Positions 50,570 through 59,901 of a stretch of 62,935 nt of DNA are shown here, one piece after another; the stretch's first letter is position 1; each line of letters opens with the position of its first letter. Origin of the DNA: an uncultured Eubacteriales bacterium. GTDB taxonomy: Bacteria; Bacillota; Clostridia; Monoglobales; Monoglobaceae. The notes beneath the pieces are model-generated. The model was not told the DNA's origin, searched no databases, and saw only the letters and a list, made by a program, of their open reading frames with translations. The stretch covers positions 1 through 62,935 of the forward strand of contig CAJKEB010000005.1 in NCBI GenBank assembly GCA_905198865.1. Direction: 5' to 3'. The translations under genes and the position numbers were made by a program.

Positions 50570-52301
50570 TGTCCTCACCCTCACTTCCTATCTGTGAATA
50601 ATAGATATCCTGATAAGTTTTGCAGGACTGCATAAGTTCTTCGTGAGTGCCGCAGGCTTCTATGCTTCCGTTGTTTAAAACTGCAATTCTGTCCGCGCGC
50701 CGTACAGAAGCTATACGCTGTGCGATGAGAATTTTGGTTGCTTCCGGTCTGAACTCGTCCAATGCCTCGTATAAATCTGCTTCTGTTTTCAAATCAAGTG
50801 CGCTGGTCGAATCATCAAAAATCAAAATTTCAGCAGGTTTGAGTACTGCTCTGGCAATAGAAACTCGCTGTTTTTGTCCGCCCGATAGGCTCATTCCCCG
50901 TTCAGCAACAGGTGTATTGTATCCGTTTGACGTAGACTTAATAAAGTCGTCTGCCTGAGCAATTCTTGCCGAATCACAAATCTCTTCTTCAGATGCGTCC
51001 GGTCTGCTCCAGGAAATATTTTTGCTGATAGTCGTACTGAATAATTCGCTTTTTTGCAGAGAAATCGCTGTTTTATCTCTCAGCGGTTTTTGCTTATAAT
51101 TCCTGACATCAATATCATCGACAAGTACGGCTCCGTCAGTGACATCATAGAATCGCGGTATTAAGCTGACAAGCGCAGTCTTTCCGCAGCCTGTCTCGCC
51201 CATGACGGCTATTGTCTCGCCGGGATTAATTGTCAGGTTTATATGATTTAAAACAGTTTGATTGCTTCCGGGAAAAGCAAATGATACGTCCCGAAATTCG
51301 ATTTTGCCGCAGGCCGGGGCTTTGCCGTCAAAATCTCCGTCTTTAAGCTCCGGCTCACTGTGCAGAACTTCTTTAAGTCTTTTCCATGAAGTAACGCCTT
51401 TGGTGATGTTCTGGAAAAGCATAACCAGCATAAGTATTCCGTGAAGCAGCTGTGTTGTATATGTAATCTCCGCCATGATAATACCTGGTGTTGTAATATT
51501 CCCCTTAACTTCAAAAGAGCCTACCAGCAAAATTATTACAACGACAACGTACATCAGCGCATTCATAACCGGATTCATAAAGGCAAAGATCACAAGAACC
51601 CGAAGCTGTGTTTTGATTAATTCATCATTTGCCTTCCCAAAACGCAGTTTCTCATAGATTTCACGTACGCAGGCTTTTATAATACGAATACCCGACACGT
51701 CCTCCTGCATTATAGCATTGATTTGGTCGAGCTGTGCCTGAAGCTTAGGCAGCAGCGGACTTGCCTTATACATGCAAAAAATCATACACCCAAGTATAAA
51801 CGGGAAGGCACACAGAACAATAAGTCCAAATTGATGATTAAGGTTAAACATAAAGAAAATGCTGCCGACTGTCAGCATTGTGGTGCGAATCATGCCGCGG
51901 ACAAACAGCGAGACAAAGTTCTGAACCTGTGTAACGTCATTGGTAACTCGTGTTACCAGTGAACCTGTTCCGAAACGGTCGATTTGCGGGAATGAAAAGG
52001 TCATAATATTACGAAAACAATCCTTTCGCATTTCGTTTCCGATATTCTGACTTGACATATGTGCAAACACATTATTCATTGAGCCGCAGAACCCGCCGAA
52101 TATGACAAGCCCTATCATGGCAATACCGAGCGTCAGAATCAAGTGAATGTCTCCGACGCCGTTATTGTTTATTCCAAGTACGCCTTCGTCAACAATTTTG
52201 CTCATAAGTCCGGGCTGTATTAAGTCCATCAGTACCTCGCCGACCATAAACATTGCCGCAAGCAATGCAAAATGAAAATATCTTTTTACATATTTCCACA
52301 T
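50562..52301 (-). CDS. ABC exporter half-transporter A (permease-ATPase)
   Basis: A 579-residue partner of the following gene. The membrane domain (about 15-310) includes VTNDVTQVQNFVSLFVRGMIR. The ATPase has Walker A AVMGETGCGKTALVSLI, Q loop ISLQKSELFSTTI, signature MSLSGGQKQRVSIARAV, Walker B ILIFDDSTSALDLKTE and LIAQRIASVRRAD. The residue after the Walker B Asp is Asp, not the catalytic Glu (FDDS), and the H-loop His is Gln (AQR). This half therefore carries the degenerate ATP site, typical of heterodimeric exporters. It lies 15 bp after the MarR gene. Confidence 0.94.
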   Translation of the reverse strand: MWKYVKRYFHFALLAAMFMVGEVLMDLIQPGLMSKIVDEGVLGINNNGVGDIHLILTLGIAMIGLVIFGGFCGSMNNVFAHMSSQNIGNEMRKDCFRNIMTFSFPQIDRFGTGSLVTRVTNDVTQVQNFVSLFVRGMIRTTMLTVGSIFFMFNLNHQFGLIVLCAFPFILGCMIFCMYKASPLLPKLQAQLDQINAIMQEDVSGIRIIKACVREIYEKLRFGKANDELIKTQLRVLVIFAFMNPVMNALMYVVVVIILLVGSFEVKGNITTPGIIMAEITYTTQLLHGILMLVMLFQNITKGVTSWKRLKEVLHSEPELKDGDFDGKAPACGKIEFRDVSFAFPGSNQTVLNHINLTINPGETIAVMGETGCGKTALVSLIPRFYDVTDGAVLVDDIDVRNYKQKPLRDKTAISLQKSELFSTTISKNISWSRPDASEEEICDSARIAQADDFIKSTSNGYNTPVAERGMSLSGGQKQRVSIARAVLKPAEILIFDDSTSALDLKTEADLYEALDEFRPEATKILIAQRIASVRRADRIAVLNNGSIEACGTHEELMQSCKTYQDIYYSQIGSEGEDNE

Positions 52302-52315
52302 ATAAAATCTTCTCC

Positions 52316-53041
52316 TTATGAATCATAGCGGTTTTCGCCGCCGTGATGATCGTTATGCCGATGCTGACAGTGACCTTTTTCGTGAATTTTGTGATGCTCA
52401 TACTCATTATGATTATAATGACTGTCCCAATACGTATTCAGCTTTTCTATCAATGTCAGTAATGTATCTTTTTCTTCGTCTGATAAGCACGAGAACATTT
52501 CTGTATGGCGCATTTTACGCTGCTTGGCAGCTTCCTCCGCACGTAGTCTGCCGGATTCTGTCAGCTTAATATCAGCGGTTCTGCGATCCGTTTTGCTCGG
52601 ACAGCGCTCAATCAGGCCGGCGCTTTCCAGTTTTCCTATAACCTCACTGGCAGAACCGGGTTTGACGCGCAATCTTTCGGTCAACTCTCTTTGAGTTATA
52701 CTCTCATTCTCAAGCAGAATAATGAGAATACGTTTCTGACTCCCCTTTCCTTCAAACAGGAAACGTATCATATGTCCCAAATCACGCAAATTCATAATAA
52801 GCTTGTTATCAGTATCTAATTTATCATAGTTTTCAATTTGGCTAACGTTTCTGTATTTATTATGGCCGCATCCATGTCTGTGTCTGTGATCGCATCCGTA
52901 TCCATGCTCGTGTTTGTGCTCATGCCCGTGATTATCTTCAGAAATAACGCCTGTACGTGCATATTCTTCTCCGCGCGGACAATGGGGCGCACTCAAATCA
53001 CAATGCCGTCCGCAGCAGGGACAAAAGTTATTTTCACTCAT
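52316..53041 (-). CDS. MarR-family regulator with Cys/His-rich tails
   Basis: A 241-residue protein. The MarR winged helix (about 90-195) has ILIILLENESITQRELTERL, RVKPGSASEVIGKLESAGLIER (recognition helix) and the wing PSKTDRRTADIKLTESG. Unlike ordinary MarR proteins (about 140-150 residues), it has an N-terminal Cys/His extension (CPCCGRHC, CP, HGHEHKHEHGYGCDHRHRHGCGH) and a C-terminal one (HYNHNEYEHHKIHEKGHCQHRHNDHH, quoted in part). These could bind zinc or another metal. It heads the operon with the ABC exporter and probably represses it through the inverted repeat overlapping its promoter. Confidence 0.9.
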   Translation of the reverse strand: MSENNFCPCCGRHCDLSAPHCPRGEEYARTGVISEDNHGHEHKHEHGYGCDHRHRHGCGHNKYRNVSQIENYDKLDTDNKLIMNLRDLGHMIRFLFEGKGSQKRILIILLENESITQRELTERLRVKPGSASEVIGKLESAGLIERCPSKTDRRTADIKLTESGRLRAEEAAKQRKMRHTEMFSCLSDEEKDTLLTLIEKLNTYWDSHYNHNEYEHHKIHEKGHCQHRHNDHHGGENRYDS

Positions 53042-53068
53042 ATAAATCCTCCTTTAAAATCAAAAATG

Positions 53069-53119
53069 TTAGGTACCTTGACATTTAGTATTCTAAAACA
53101 TATTTGTCAAGGTACCTAA
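53069..53119. promoter_or_regulatory. Long inverted-repeat operator and promoter of the marR-ABC operon
   Basis: TTAGGTACCTTGACA (53069-53083) and its exact reverse complement (53105-53119) are 15-bp arms 21 bp apart. Each arm contains the palindrome AGGTACCT, a plausible MarR half-operon site, and the right arm includes the minus-strand -35 box TTGACA (53110-53105). With 17-bp spacing the -10 would be TAAATG, rather weak; TACTAA nearby is an alternative. Binding at both arms would block RNA polymerase. Confidence 0.8.
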
Positions 53120-53211
53120 ATAATTTTTTTAAAATTTTTTAAAAATGGAAATGGTGAAAATCGCAGTACTGCTTAGGGGGATATTTTGTAACGTACATAC
53201 GGCGTGTACAT

Positions 53212-53243
53212 AAAAACAGAACCAACGTAAAAACGTTGGTTCT
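53212..53243 (-). terminator. Terminator of tRNA-Leu
   Basis: On the minus strand AGAACCAACG pairs with CGTTGGTTCT around TTTTTA, then GTTTTTA follows, eight bases beyond the CCA end. Confidence 0.85.
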
Positions 53244-53250
53244 TGGTGGT

Positions 53251-53337
53251 TGGTGCAGGTAGCAGGACTTGAACCTGTACTTGGGAACCCAAACAAGCAC
53301 CTGAAGCTTGCGCGTCTGCCAATTCCGCCATACCTGC
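53251..53337 (-). tRNA. tRNA-Leu (CAG)
   Basis: An 87-nt class II tRNA. The acceptor GCAGGTA pairs with TACCTGC and CCA is encoded. The D arm contains GGCGGAATTGGCAGACGC. The anticodon loop TTCAGGT gives CAG between CAAGC and GCTTG, the long variable arm is TTTGGGTTCCCAAGT, and the T loop is TTCAAGT. It reads CUG leucine codons. Confidence 0.96.
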
Positions 53338-53419
53338 ATTTTTAATTTTATGGCTTAAAAGCTTATACGGTGAAAGCCGTTACCGAGTTGTTATACAATG
53401 TTTGTACAACAACTTCTTA

Positions 53420-53448
53420 ATTTTAAAACATTTTTGATTATTTGTCAA
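53420..53448 (-). promoter_or_regulatory. Promoter of tRNA-Leu
   Basis: On the minus strand TTGACA (53448-53443) and TAAAAT (53425-53420) with 17-bp spacing. Confidence 0.75.
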
Positions 53449-53560
53449 TACCTAATTCCAAAAAAATTCTTATTTTATTCTTATTTTTATAATCTCCGCT
53501 TGATATAAGGCATAAATTTGACCTCCCAGGCCGTATGAGAGGTCAATTAAAATCAAAATC

Positions 53561-54343
53561 CTATATCGAAATATCAGCGATAACCGACATCATTGCTTTA
53601 ACTACTTTCGGGTCGAATTGTTTGCCGCTGCATTTACTGAATTCACTCATAATATACTCCCGCGGATACGCTTCACGTCCAGGTCTTTCACTTGACATTG
53701 CCTCATACGCATCAGCAACACCGATTATCCTAGAGAACAGAGGTATTTCGTCACCAAGCAGATTGTCCGGATAACCGCCGCCGTCATAGCGTTCATGATG
53801 ATGTTCGATTGCGCCGGCATATTTGCTGAGACTTCCGATTGACTTAACAAATTTTGCTCCGAGCTTAGGGTGGTCGTACCAGCGGAGACGTTCGCTCTCA
53901 CTCATATTCAGCTTGGACTTGGTCATAAGCTCGTCCGGTATAAACAGCTTTCCTATGTCGTGAAGAAGCGCTGCATAATATAATCCGTCCAAGTCTTCAA
54001 CGCCGAGTTTTTCGCCCAAAGCCTTTGAAATATTAGCGACTCTTTTGCTGTGTCCCCTTGAATACGGCATCTTTTTTTCAAAGCAGTCTATTGTGGCAAA
54101 AAGAATTTCGTCCGTGAAAGTTTTCGAATAAAACTGATTTTCTTTGGAGCTTTCTGAATTACCGGTGTCAACTTTGGATATATGATTGTCAGTCTTTGAA
54201 CTTGATTCCGGATTAGTTTTAATTTTTGCCGCCGCCTTCTTCCCGTAGAGCTTTGAAATAATATTTTTTGAGCCCATAATACCGGCGGTAAACGTAGTAA
54301 TACCCGTGGCAGCAATAATAGCAATACGTTCAAATTTTTTCAT
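53561..54343 (-). CDS. HD-GYP domain phosphodiesterase, membrane-anchored
   Basis: A 260-residue protein with an N-terminal membrane segment (about 6-24), a Ser/Lys-rich linker (about 35-75) and an HD-GYP domain. Visible metal residues are in RGHSKRVANISKALG, ALLHDIGKLFIPDEL (HDIGK) and IEHHHERYDGGGYPD (HHExxDGxGYP), then IPLFSRIIGVADAYEAMSSERP. Family members hydrolyse cyclic di-GMP or other nucleotides. The only GGDEF domain in the window is a remnant. The ATG at 54343 lies six bases from AAGGTG. Confidence 0.92.
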   Translation of the reverse strand: MKKFERIAIIAATGITTFTAGIMGSKNIISKLYGKKAAAKIKTNPESSSKTDNHISKVDTGNSESSKENQFYSKTFTDEILFATIDCFEKKMPYSRGHSKRVANISKALGEKLGVEDLDGLYYAALLHDIGKLFIPDELMTKSKLNMSESERLRWYDHPKLGAKFVKSIGSLSKYAGAIEHHHERYDGGGYPDNLLGDEIPLFSRIIGVADAYEAMSSERPGREAYPREYIMSEFSKCSGKQFDPKVVKAMMSVIADISI

Positions 54344-54382
54344 ATAGTACACCTTCGTTTCAAATTTATGTATTTAATAATT

Positions 54383-54411
54383 ATTATAACACATAAAAAA
54401 GATATTTTCCA
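54383..54411 (-). promoter_or_regulatory. Possible promoter of the HD-GYP gene
   Basis: On the minus strand TGGAAA (54411-54406) and TATAAT (54388-54383) with 17-bp spacing. The -35 box matches in four of six positions. Confidence 0.5.
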
Positions 54412-54477
54412 CATATTTTTTAAAGAATATATGGAAAATATCCCGCATATGACAGTTTTTGTCCTTTTAAGAGTTAT

Positions 54478-55797
54478 TTATCTGAAAACGATATCAAATC
54501 CGCCGTCCTTGTTTGCGGTTAGCTCTGTTTCATAGAACTTTTGCATTGCGCTCAGCATATATGCCGTGTCAAAAGAACCGGCTGTTTCATAGCACGAATG
54601 CATGGCGAGCTGCGCAAAGCCTATGTCGGCTGAACTGATTGAAACATGCTCTCCTGATAGGTTGCCTAAGGTTGAGCCGCCGGGAATATCGCTTCGGTTA
54701 GTATATTCCTGATACGGCACGTTTGCCTCATGGCAAATCTGTTTGAATACCGCCTCCGAAACCGCGTCGGTTGTATATTTCTGCTGGGCATTGTATTTGA
54801 TAAGAACTCCGCCGTTTAGTTTTGGACGATTTGTAGGACATGCTTTTTCTTCATAATTCGGGTGAAGCGCATGACCGTTATCGGCTGAAAGCATAAAGCT
54901 TGAGGCCAGACAGCGTAAAAATTCGGTTTGCGTCATTCCTATGCCGTTTGAAATCCTATACAGGGTGTCATATAAAAATGTTGATTTTGCACCCTGCTTT
55001 GTTCCGCTTCCAACCTCCTCGTTGTCAAAAACACAGTAAACCTTCGGACACGAGGAAGGAGCTGAGCTTAAGAAAGCCTTAAGCGAAACATAGGCGCACT
55101 CAAGATTGTCTATTCTCGGCGCTGAAAAATATTCATCGTTTATGCCGACCGTTGTGCCGCTCTGTGTGTTGTACAAAAACAAATCAGCACCGAGAATTTC
55201 ATCTGAATCAACGGCTTGACGCAACATTTTATTGAAAGCCTCTTTATCGCCGCCGCATAGTAGAGGAAGCATGTCCTTTTGAACATTATGCTTGCAGCCG
55301 TTGTTGGCTTCATGGCTCAAGTGTACGGCAAGGCTGGGAATTACAGCAATGCTTTTTTGAATGTCTACAAGAACGGATTTAACGCCTGTTTCGGTTTTAA
55401 CAAGGACTCTGCCTGCTATTGAGAGCGGTCTGTCAAACCATGTCGAGCAAATCATACCGCCGTATTTTTCGATGTTGAGCTTCAAATATTCATTATCAAC
55501 CGTCATTTCCGGATTGGGCTTGATCTTAAAGTTTGGCGAATCGCTGTGACTTGCGATCATCATATAGCCTCTGAGTTTTATACTTTCAGGCATCTGAAAG
55601 GCGATAATTGAGGACATATTTCTTGTAACGTAGTATTTCCTGCCGGGACTTATGTTCCATTCGTCGGCTTCAATGAGCTTTTGAAATCCTGCGTTTTCAA
55701 GCTCACACGCTATATTGTGGACAGCCTGAAATGCTGTCGGGCTTTTATCAATAAAATCTATTACTTCTTTGGTAAGATTCAGATAATCTTTTTTCAT
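54478..55797 (-). CDS. M18-family aminopeptidase
   Basis: A 439-residue zinc aminopeptidase of the aspartyl aminopeptidase type, cytoplasmic. SPTAFQAVHNIACELENAGF (about 19-38), MIASHSDSPNFKIKP (first His and Asp), VHLSHEANNGCKHNVQKDMLPLL, ISAPRIDNL-like FSAPRIDNLECAYVSL, FDNEEVGSGTKQGAKSTFL (catalytic EE) and the C-terminal HEANVPYQEYTNRSDIPGGSTLGN with LAMHSCYETAGSFD are all present. It removes N-terminal acidic or neutral residues. A probable promoter lies 57-84 bp upstream. Confidence 0.95.
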   Translation of the reverse strand: MKKDYLNLTKEVIDFIDKSPTAFQAVHNIACELENAGFQKLIEADEWNISPGRKYYVTRNMSSIIAFQMPESIKLRGYMMIASHSDSPNFKIKPNPEMTVDNEYLKLNIEKYGGMICSTWFDRPLSIAGRVLVKTETGVKSVLVDIQKSIAVIPSLAVHLSHEANNGCKHNVQKDMLPLLCGGDKEAFNKMLRQAVDSDEILGADLFLYNTQSGTTVGINDEYFSAPRIDNLECAYVSLKAFLSSAPSSCPKVYCVFDNEEVGSGTKQGAKSTFLYDTLYRISNGIGMTQTEFLRCLASSFMLSADNGHALHPNYEEKACPTNRPKLNGGVLIKYNAQQKYTTDAVSEAVFKQICHEANVPYQEYTNRSDIPGGSTLGNLSGEHVSISSADIGFAQLAMHSCYETAGSFDTAYMLSAMQKFYETELTANKDGGFDIVFR

Positions 55798-55853
55798 AAC
55801 AGAGATTCTCCTTAATTATCACTTTTTAGTCAGATGTTTGCTGAATTTATTTT

Positions 55854-55881
55854 ATTGTATCACAAAGCCGGATAAAGTCAA
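55854..55881 (-). promoter_or_regulatory. Promoter of the M18 aminopeptidase gene
   Basis: On the minus strand TTGACT (55881-55876) and TACAAT (55859-55854) with 16-bp spacing. Confidence 0.6.
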
Positions 55882-55967
55882 GAAATGATTGTGTATTGCC
55901 TTGCAACACAAAATCAAATGTTTAAAATATAAAAGGTAATTAGAATTCAGAAAAAGCAAGACAAAAC

Positions 55968-56000
55968 ACAAAAACCGCCGAAAAAATCGGCGGTTTTTGT
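55968..56000. terminator. Strong bidirectional terminator hairpin
   Basis: ACAAAAACCGCCGA and TCGGCGGTTTTTGT form a perfect 14-bp stem around AAAAA. No plus-strand gene precedes it, so it may be left over from a lost gene or insulate the M18 gene from minus-strand read-through. Confidence 0.85.
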
Positions 56001-56054
56001 TTGATTGGCAAATAACTATAATATTAATACAATGCACCTCCTATAATGAAATCT

Positions 56055-56094
56055 TGCACCCCCTTGTGGAAAACTGCACCCACTGTGAAAAGGT
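56055..56094. repeat. Two tandem 20-bp repeats, possible insertion-sequence end
   Basis: TGCACCCCCTTGTGGAAAAC and TGCACCCACTGTGAAAAGGT lie head to tail. Multiple repeats of about 20 bp are typical of IS21-type ends, but no transposase gene is present. They lie just upstream of the point where the RHS gene is truncated, suggesting an element that inserted and was later lost. Confidence 0.4.
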
Positions 56095-56160
56095 TTTGAA
56101 CTCCACTCTGTCGACAGCCCCTTCATTTGGGGACAGAATGATAAAATGTAAAGTTATTGA

Positions 56161-59100
56161 ATATATAGATATAAATATCCTAACGCAGTTGAAAGCTTAT
56201 ATTATAATGATAATGATATGCAGATAAAGTCTGTCGATGCGTTGGGCAACGAAACCACATTTGAATATGATAAAAACAACCGTTTACTTTCAACCACCGA
56301 TCCGCTTTCTCATAAAACCGGACAAACCTATAATCGCGCCGGATTAGTTAATTCAAAATATGACGGAAACGGCAATGTCACATCATATGAATATGACGAA
56401 CTTGGCAGACTGGTATACACAAAACAAACTGTTGATGGTGCTGAACAAATTGTAGGATATACTTACGATAATTATGGCAATGTTTTGACTCAAACAAACG
56501 GAGAAGGTCATACAACAACCTTTGAATATAATGTTTTGAATCAGTTAACAGCAAAAATTGATCCTAATGGTGTAGGTGACCCGACAAAGACAGAAAGTTA
56601 CAGATATGATATACAAGGTAACTTGATTGAGAAGACAGACCGAAATGGCAATAGCCTAAGCTATATTTATGATGTGCATAATCGCTTAGAAAAAATTAAG
56701 CAAGGGGATAATGTGCTTATTAGCCAAACATATGATGCAAACGGTAATAAATTGTCTATGACGGATAATAGCGGTACTACGACAAGGTCATATGACAGTC
56801 TTAATCGCGTAACTTCTAAAAAAGTTCCTGAAATAGGTGTTACGACATATAGATACGACGTAACCGCAGGTATTAGTTCCGGTAATGTTGCTGAAAGAAC
56901 TACAGACCCTAAAGGTAATATAACCATAAAGGAGTATGATAAGAATAACCGCCTTTATCAAGTAAAAGATTCTGAAAGCTCAGAAGCGGCTTCTTATGAA
57001 TACTATATGAACGGAGCGCAGAAAAAAGTTACAAATGCGGATGGCTCAAGTGCAAACTTCGAATATAATGCAGACGGAACACTTTCGCAGTTGACTAATC
57101 GTACATCTAATGGTACAATCATTGATGATTATACATATACATACGATGCAGCAAAGAACCAAATTAGTAAGACTGAAATATCAAACGGTCAAAACAAGGG
57201 TACCACAAGCTATACATATGATAGTGTAAATCGCTTAAAGTCAGTAACGGAGCCATCAAGCAAAGTAACTCAGTACAGCTATGATAAAGCGGGTAATCGT
57301 AAAACTGAAACCGTAGTTGAGAATAATGTTACATCGCTGACAACATATAACTATAACGATCAAGAGCGCTTGATGAGTACTGTTCAGACCATAGGGGGTA
57401 CAACAAAGACGGTATCGTATAATTATGACTATAACGGAAATATATACAGCAAAACACAAGGTGTAAGTTCGGCCGACAACGGTGAGGAAGCTAAAATAGA
57501 GATGAGTCTGCTTGGCATAGATGACACAACAGATTGTGCGGAAATATATGAATACGATGTGTTTAATCAGTTTGTTAAAACATACAAGGGCGGCAATGTT
57601 ATTACAAATGTATATAACGGCGAAGGACATAGAGTTTCAAAAACTTCAAACGGTGTGACAACAAACTATCTGTATGAGTATGACAGAGTAATACTTGAAA
57701 CAGATGGCAATAATAATCAAACTGCACGAAATATTTATGGAACAAATTTGATAAGCAGGGAGTCTAATAACACAAAGTATACTTATCATTACAACGGTCA
57801 CGGAGATGTAACTTCGCTTACAGACCAAACAGGAACTGTTGCGGCATCTTATGATTATGATCCGTTTGGAGATATGATTGGTGAAACAGGTAATGTCGAC
57901 AACCCGTTCAGATATTCGGGATATGAATTTGACAATGAGACAAATCTATACTATCTCAAATCCAGATTCTATAACTCTGAAACCGCACGCTTTATGCAAG
58001 AGGATACATATAGAGGAGACCCAAGCGATCCGTTAAGTTTAAATTTATATACATATTGTGCAAATAATCCTAATACGTATACAGATTGGTTTGGCTTTTT
58101 TGGAACATATAATTCAGAAAATCCATTTATAGTTATATATACAGGGTTTGATGAACAGAGATATGCTGATAGTAAAAATGGGTATTATAGATCTATGGAT
58201 AAAAATAGCGAAGGAATAGAAGAATATATAAACACAGAATATACATATGATGATATGTTAGAGTTACTCAAAACGTCAGGGGGCAATATTAATATTGTTT
58301 TACAAGTACGTGATTTAGCGTATGGAAATGAAGATAATAGCATTATAGGTTATACCATGTGCAATGAATATTCATACATAATAGGGCTTGCTCAAAAAGT
58401 AATAGAGAAAAATAGTAATATATCAATGCCGTCATTCTTTTTGGGTTCACCTGAGTTTGAATTAGGTGCTGGAGATAGTTTAGAATATAGTGAGCTAATG
58501 AAGTCAATAGTTGATGCTGTAGTAAATAAAGTTGGGGACGATAGTTTATTGGGCGGTATATATTACGGAAGAGAAGATCCTGATGATATTATAAATGATA
58601 CTTTAAGCTACGGATACATGTCTAATATGTCAAATTATGTTCATAGTGAAGATGGCGATTTAATTTGGATACCTTATTTTACAAATGAAACGGAATTCAC
58701 TAATGTTGGTTATGTTGTAAATCATGGAAAGTACAGTGTAGGAAACAATAGCTATGATTTATTTGATGTGGCAATTTTACAACCGGGATATTATTATCCT
58801 GAAGTTGGCAACGATCAAGCTGAATATTTTCCGCAAAAACTGTTAGATATATACAATAGTGTGCTTTATCGAGAGATAATTGTTAACAACGAAGCTGTTG
58901 GAGGAAAGCGAACCACAAATACTAAAATAGGGGTTGAGTTTGAATTTGATATTGGTTTAAGTACAGGAAGATGGCACAGTAATATTGATAATACCGGAAC
59001 AGCAAGAGGTACTTTGCCAGCGCAAAAACGTTCAAATTTTGCTACGTATATTAACATGTTCTATCCATTGATTTCAGGACAAGTAGATGGTTATAAAAGG

Positions 59101-59370
59101 GTATATGGAATATATGCCGGTGGACCAAACGAAATGAATCTTAGGGTGCCAAAGGGTATAAATGAACGATATATTGGTAGCAACTTTAATAATGTGTATA
59201 TTGCTGAAAATGATATGAATAAGAATTCGAAATTTAAAGAAGAAAGAATAAAGGAATTGAGCAGTTATGATGGGAATTTTATATATGATATATTAAATGG
59301 ACTTGTAAATAATAACTGGGGATACATAAACGGCGAATCTAAACTTTTAAACTTTATTAATAATAGATAG
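56161..59370 (+). pseudogene. 5'-truncated RHS/YD-repeat protein with a DUF4855-like C-terminal domain
   Basis: From the first ATG (56218) the frame encodes 1050 residues; the frame is open from 56161, just after a stop. It starts in the middle of YD repeats (NGNVTSYEYDELGRL type), with no signal peptide or ribosome binding site, so the 5' part is missing. Repeats run to about 540, followed by the RHS core YDYDPFGDMIGETG, YSGYEFDNETNLYYLKSRFY and LNLYTYCANNPNTYTDWFG (about 545-627). The tip (about 628-1050) has LIWIPYF, FDVAILQPGYYYPE and IGVEFEFD, which resemble DUF4855, a putative TIM-barrel glycosidase. It may be a surface or polymorphic-toxin-like protein; expression is doubtful. Confidence 0.8.
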
Positions 59371-59384
59371 AATGAGGTGAAAAA

Positions 59385-59889
59385 ATGAATAAAAAAAGAT
59401 TAATTATTATTTTAATAGTAATTTTTATACAAAATATATTTATAGGAGAAGTATATTCTAATGCAAACATGTCCGTAAATTATTTATTGGCTTAATGCCA
59501 TAGCGGCAGGTCAAATGTATGATGTATTCCGGGTATTTAATGGAAATGACACACAAATCACAGCTCAAGGAAGCGGATATAGCACCTCGTTTATATCGTA
59601 TGGCGTAACATACGAATTTCCCATAAGGATATATAATGGAGGAGGCGATAGAGAATTTATATACAGAATTCAAGGACAGTTATATCAGATTACTATCAGA
59701 GCTTATGATGAGGCAGGAAATGTGATAAAAAGTGATGGACCTAAGCGAAGTGAAAATTCTGATAATAGGACTGATAACGATTATAGTGGAATAATTCTTA
59801 GATCCGGAGAGTGGACAACAATAAATATAAGAATCACTTTGCTGACAGGAAGCACAGGGGTAATGAAGCATAAATTTATTATACAATAG
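59385..59889 (+). pseudogene. Frameshifted small secreted protein
   Basis: An ATG at 59385, with AGGTG upstream, opens a signal-peptide-like stretch (NKKRLIIILIVIFIQNIFIG, then EVYSNANMSVNYLLA) that stops at 59495. The next frame, open from about 59479, continues with AIAAGQMYDVFRVFNGNDTQ and GSGYSTSFISYGVTYEFP to 59889, a beta-rich domain ending RITLLTGSTGVMKHKF. One indel between 59479 and 59495 would join the two into a protein of about 165 residues. The domain is not one I recognise. It follows the RHS gene by 14 bp and could have been its partner. Confidence 0.65.
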
Positions 59890-59901
59890 GGGGTATTTTA
59901 A

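Noticed and set aside
53139..53339. 66-residue minus-strand frame overlapping tRNA-Leu
   Set aside because: It reads through the tRNA and its terminator, so it is a chance frame.
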